NCBI GenBank assembly: GCA_014695195.1
Contig: JACJNW010000023.1
Span: 124,001 to 188,000 of the forward strand
DNA length: 64,000 nt
Reading direction: 5' to 3'
Source: Cyanobacteria bacterium FACHB-DQ100
GTDB lineage: Bacteria; Cyanobacteriota; Cyanobacteriia; Leptolyngbyales; Leptolyngbyaceae
The notes under the pieces are model-generated. The model did not search any database. It was not told the origin of the DNA and saw only the letters and a list, made by a program, of their open reading frames with translations. Position 1 is the stretch's first letter. The number at the start of each line of letters is the position of its first letter. The translations under genes and the position numbers were made by a program. This document shows positions 63,344 through 64,000 of the stretch, piece after piece.

Positions 63344-64000
<657 letters not shown>

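Overview
The window comes from a filamentous cyanobacterium, most likely one that makes no heterocysts (Leptolyngbya-like; this placement is inference). The signs are psaC, a PSRP-3/Ycf65 ribosomal protein, hetR with a patX-like peptide gene, a hormogonium polysaccharide (hps) locus, many single-domain proteins typical of cyanobacteria, and frequent GCGATCGC (HIP1) octamers. Most of the window is ordinary chromosome. No phage, complete insertion sequence, CRISPR array, rRNA or tRNA gene was recognised.

Layout. 1-2.8 kb: end of a HAD phosphatase, psaC, hetR, and upstream of hetR in the same orientation a 60-codon gene whose product carries the PatS/HetN-type pentapeptide RGSGR (patX). 2.8-8.3 kb: a flavoprotein, an AT-rich orphan membrane protein, a hicAB toxin-antitoxin pair, a second antitoxin gene with the gutted remains of its PIN toxin, a zinc alcohol dehydrogenase, a Mo-nitrogenase-C/TerB-like protein and a small drug/metabolite exporter. 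8.3-20 kb: a long minus-strand surface-polysaccharide cluster running wzm-wzt (ABC exporter), two methyltransferases, four or five glycosyltransferases and gmd. Several start and stop codons overlap, and three consecutive products end in the same SKFW-containing tail.

20-36 kb: ruvB, a secreted TPR protein, a repeat-rich gap, a phosphatase, PSRP-3 and glgB (glycogen branching), which abuts the convergent hpsA-hpsB-hpsC-hpsD locus plus a fourth pseudopilin. HpsA is a giant pilin-like protein with two DxNxDGxxD calcium-type loops. 36-48 kb: rpmB, argD, a sodium/proton antiporter, then a purine-breakdown island: xdhA-xdhB and a GGCT/allophanate-hydrolase-C-like gene on one strand, and hpxO, uraD and an allantoate-amidohydrolase-like gene on the other, around a shared regulatory gap.

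48-64 kb: a caspase-fold protein with both catalytic residues replaced, the bolA-grxD pair, an OmpR-type regulator with paired upstream repeats, a nitrilase-family amidase, treZ-treY (trehalose from glycogen), a pabB/trpE homologue, an orphan ExbB/TolQ, an iron-binding FutA/IdiA protein with a Tat-like signal, a GT39 membrane glycosyltransferase and the 3' part of hemB. Two themes recur: storage-carbon chemistry (glgB, treZ, treY), and the cell surface, motility and multicellularity (polysaccharide export, hps, hetR/patX).
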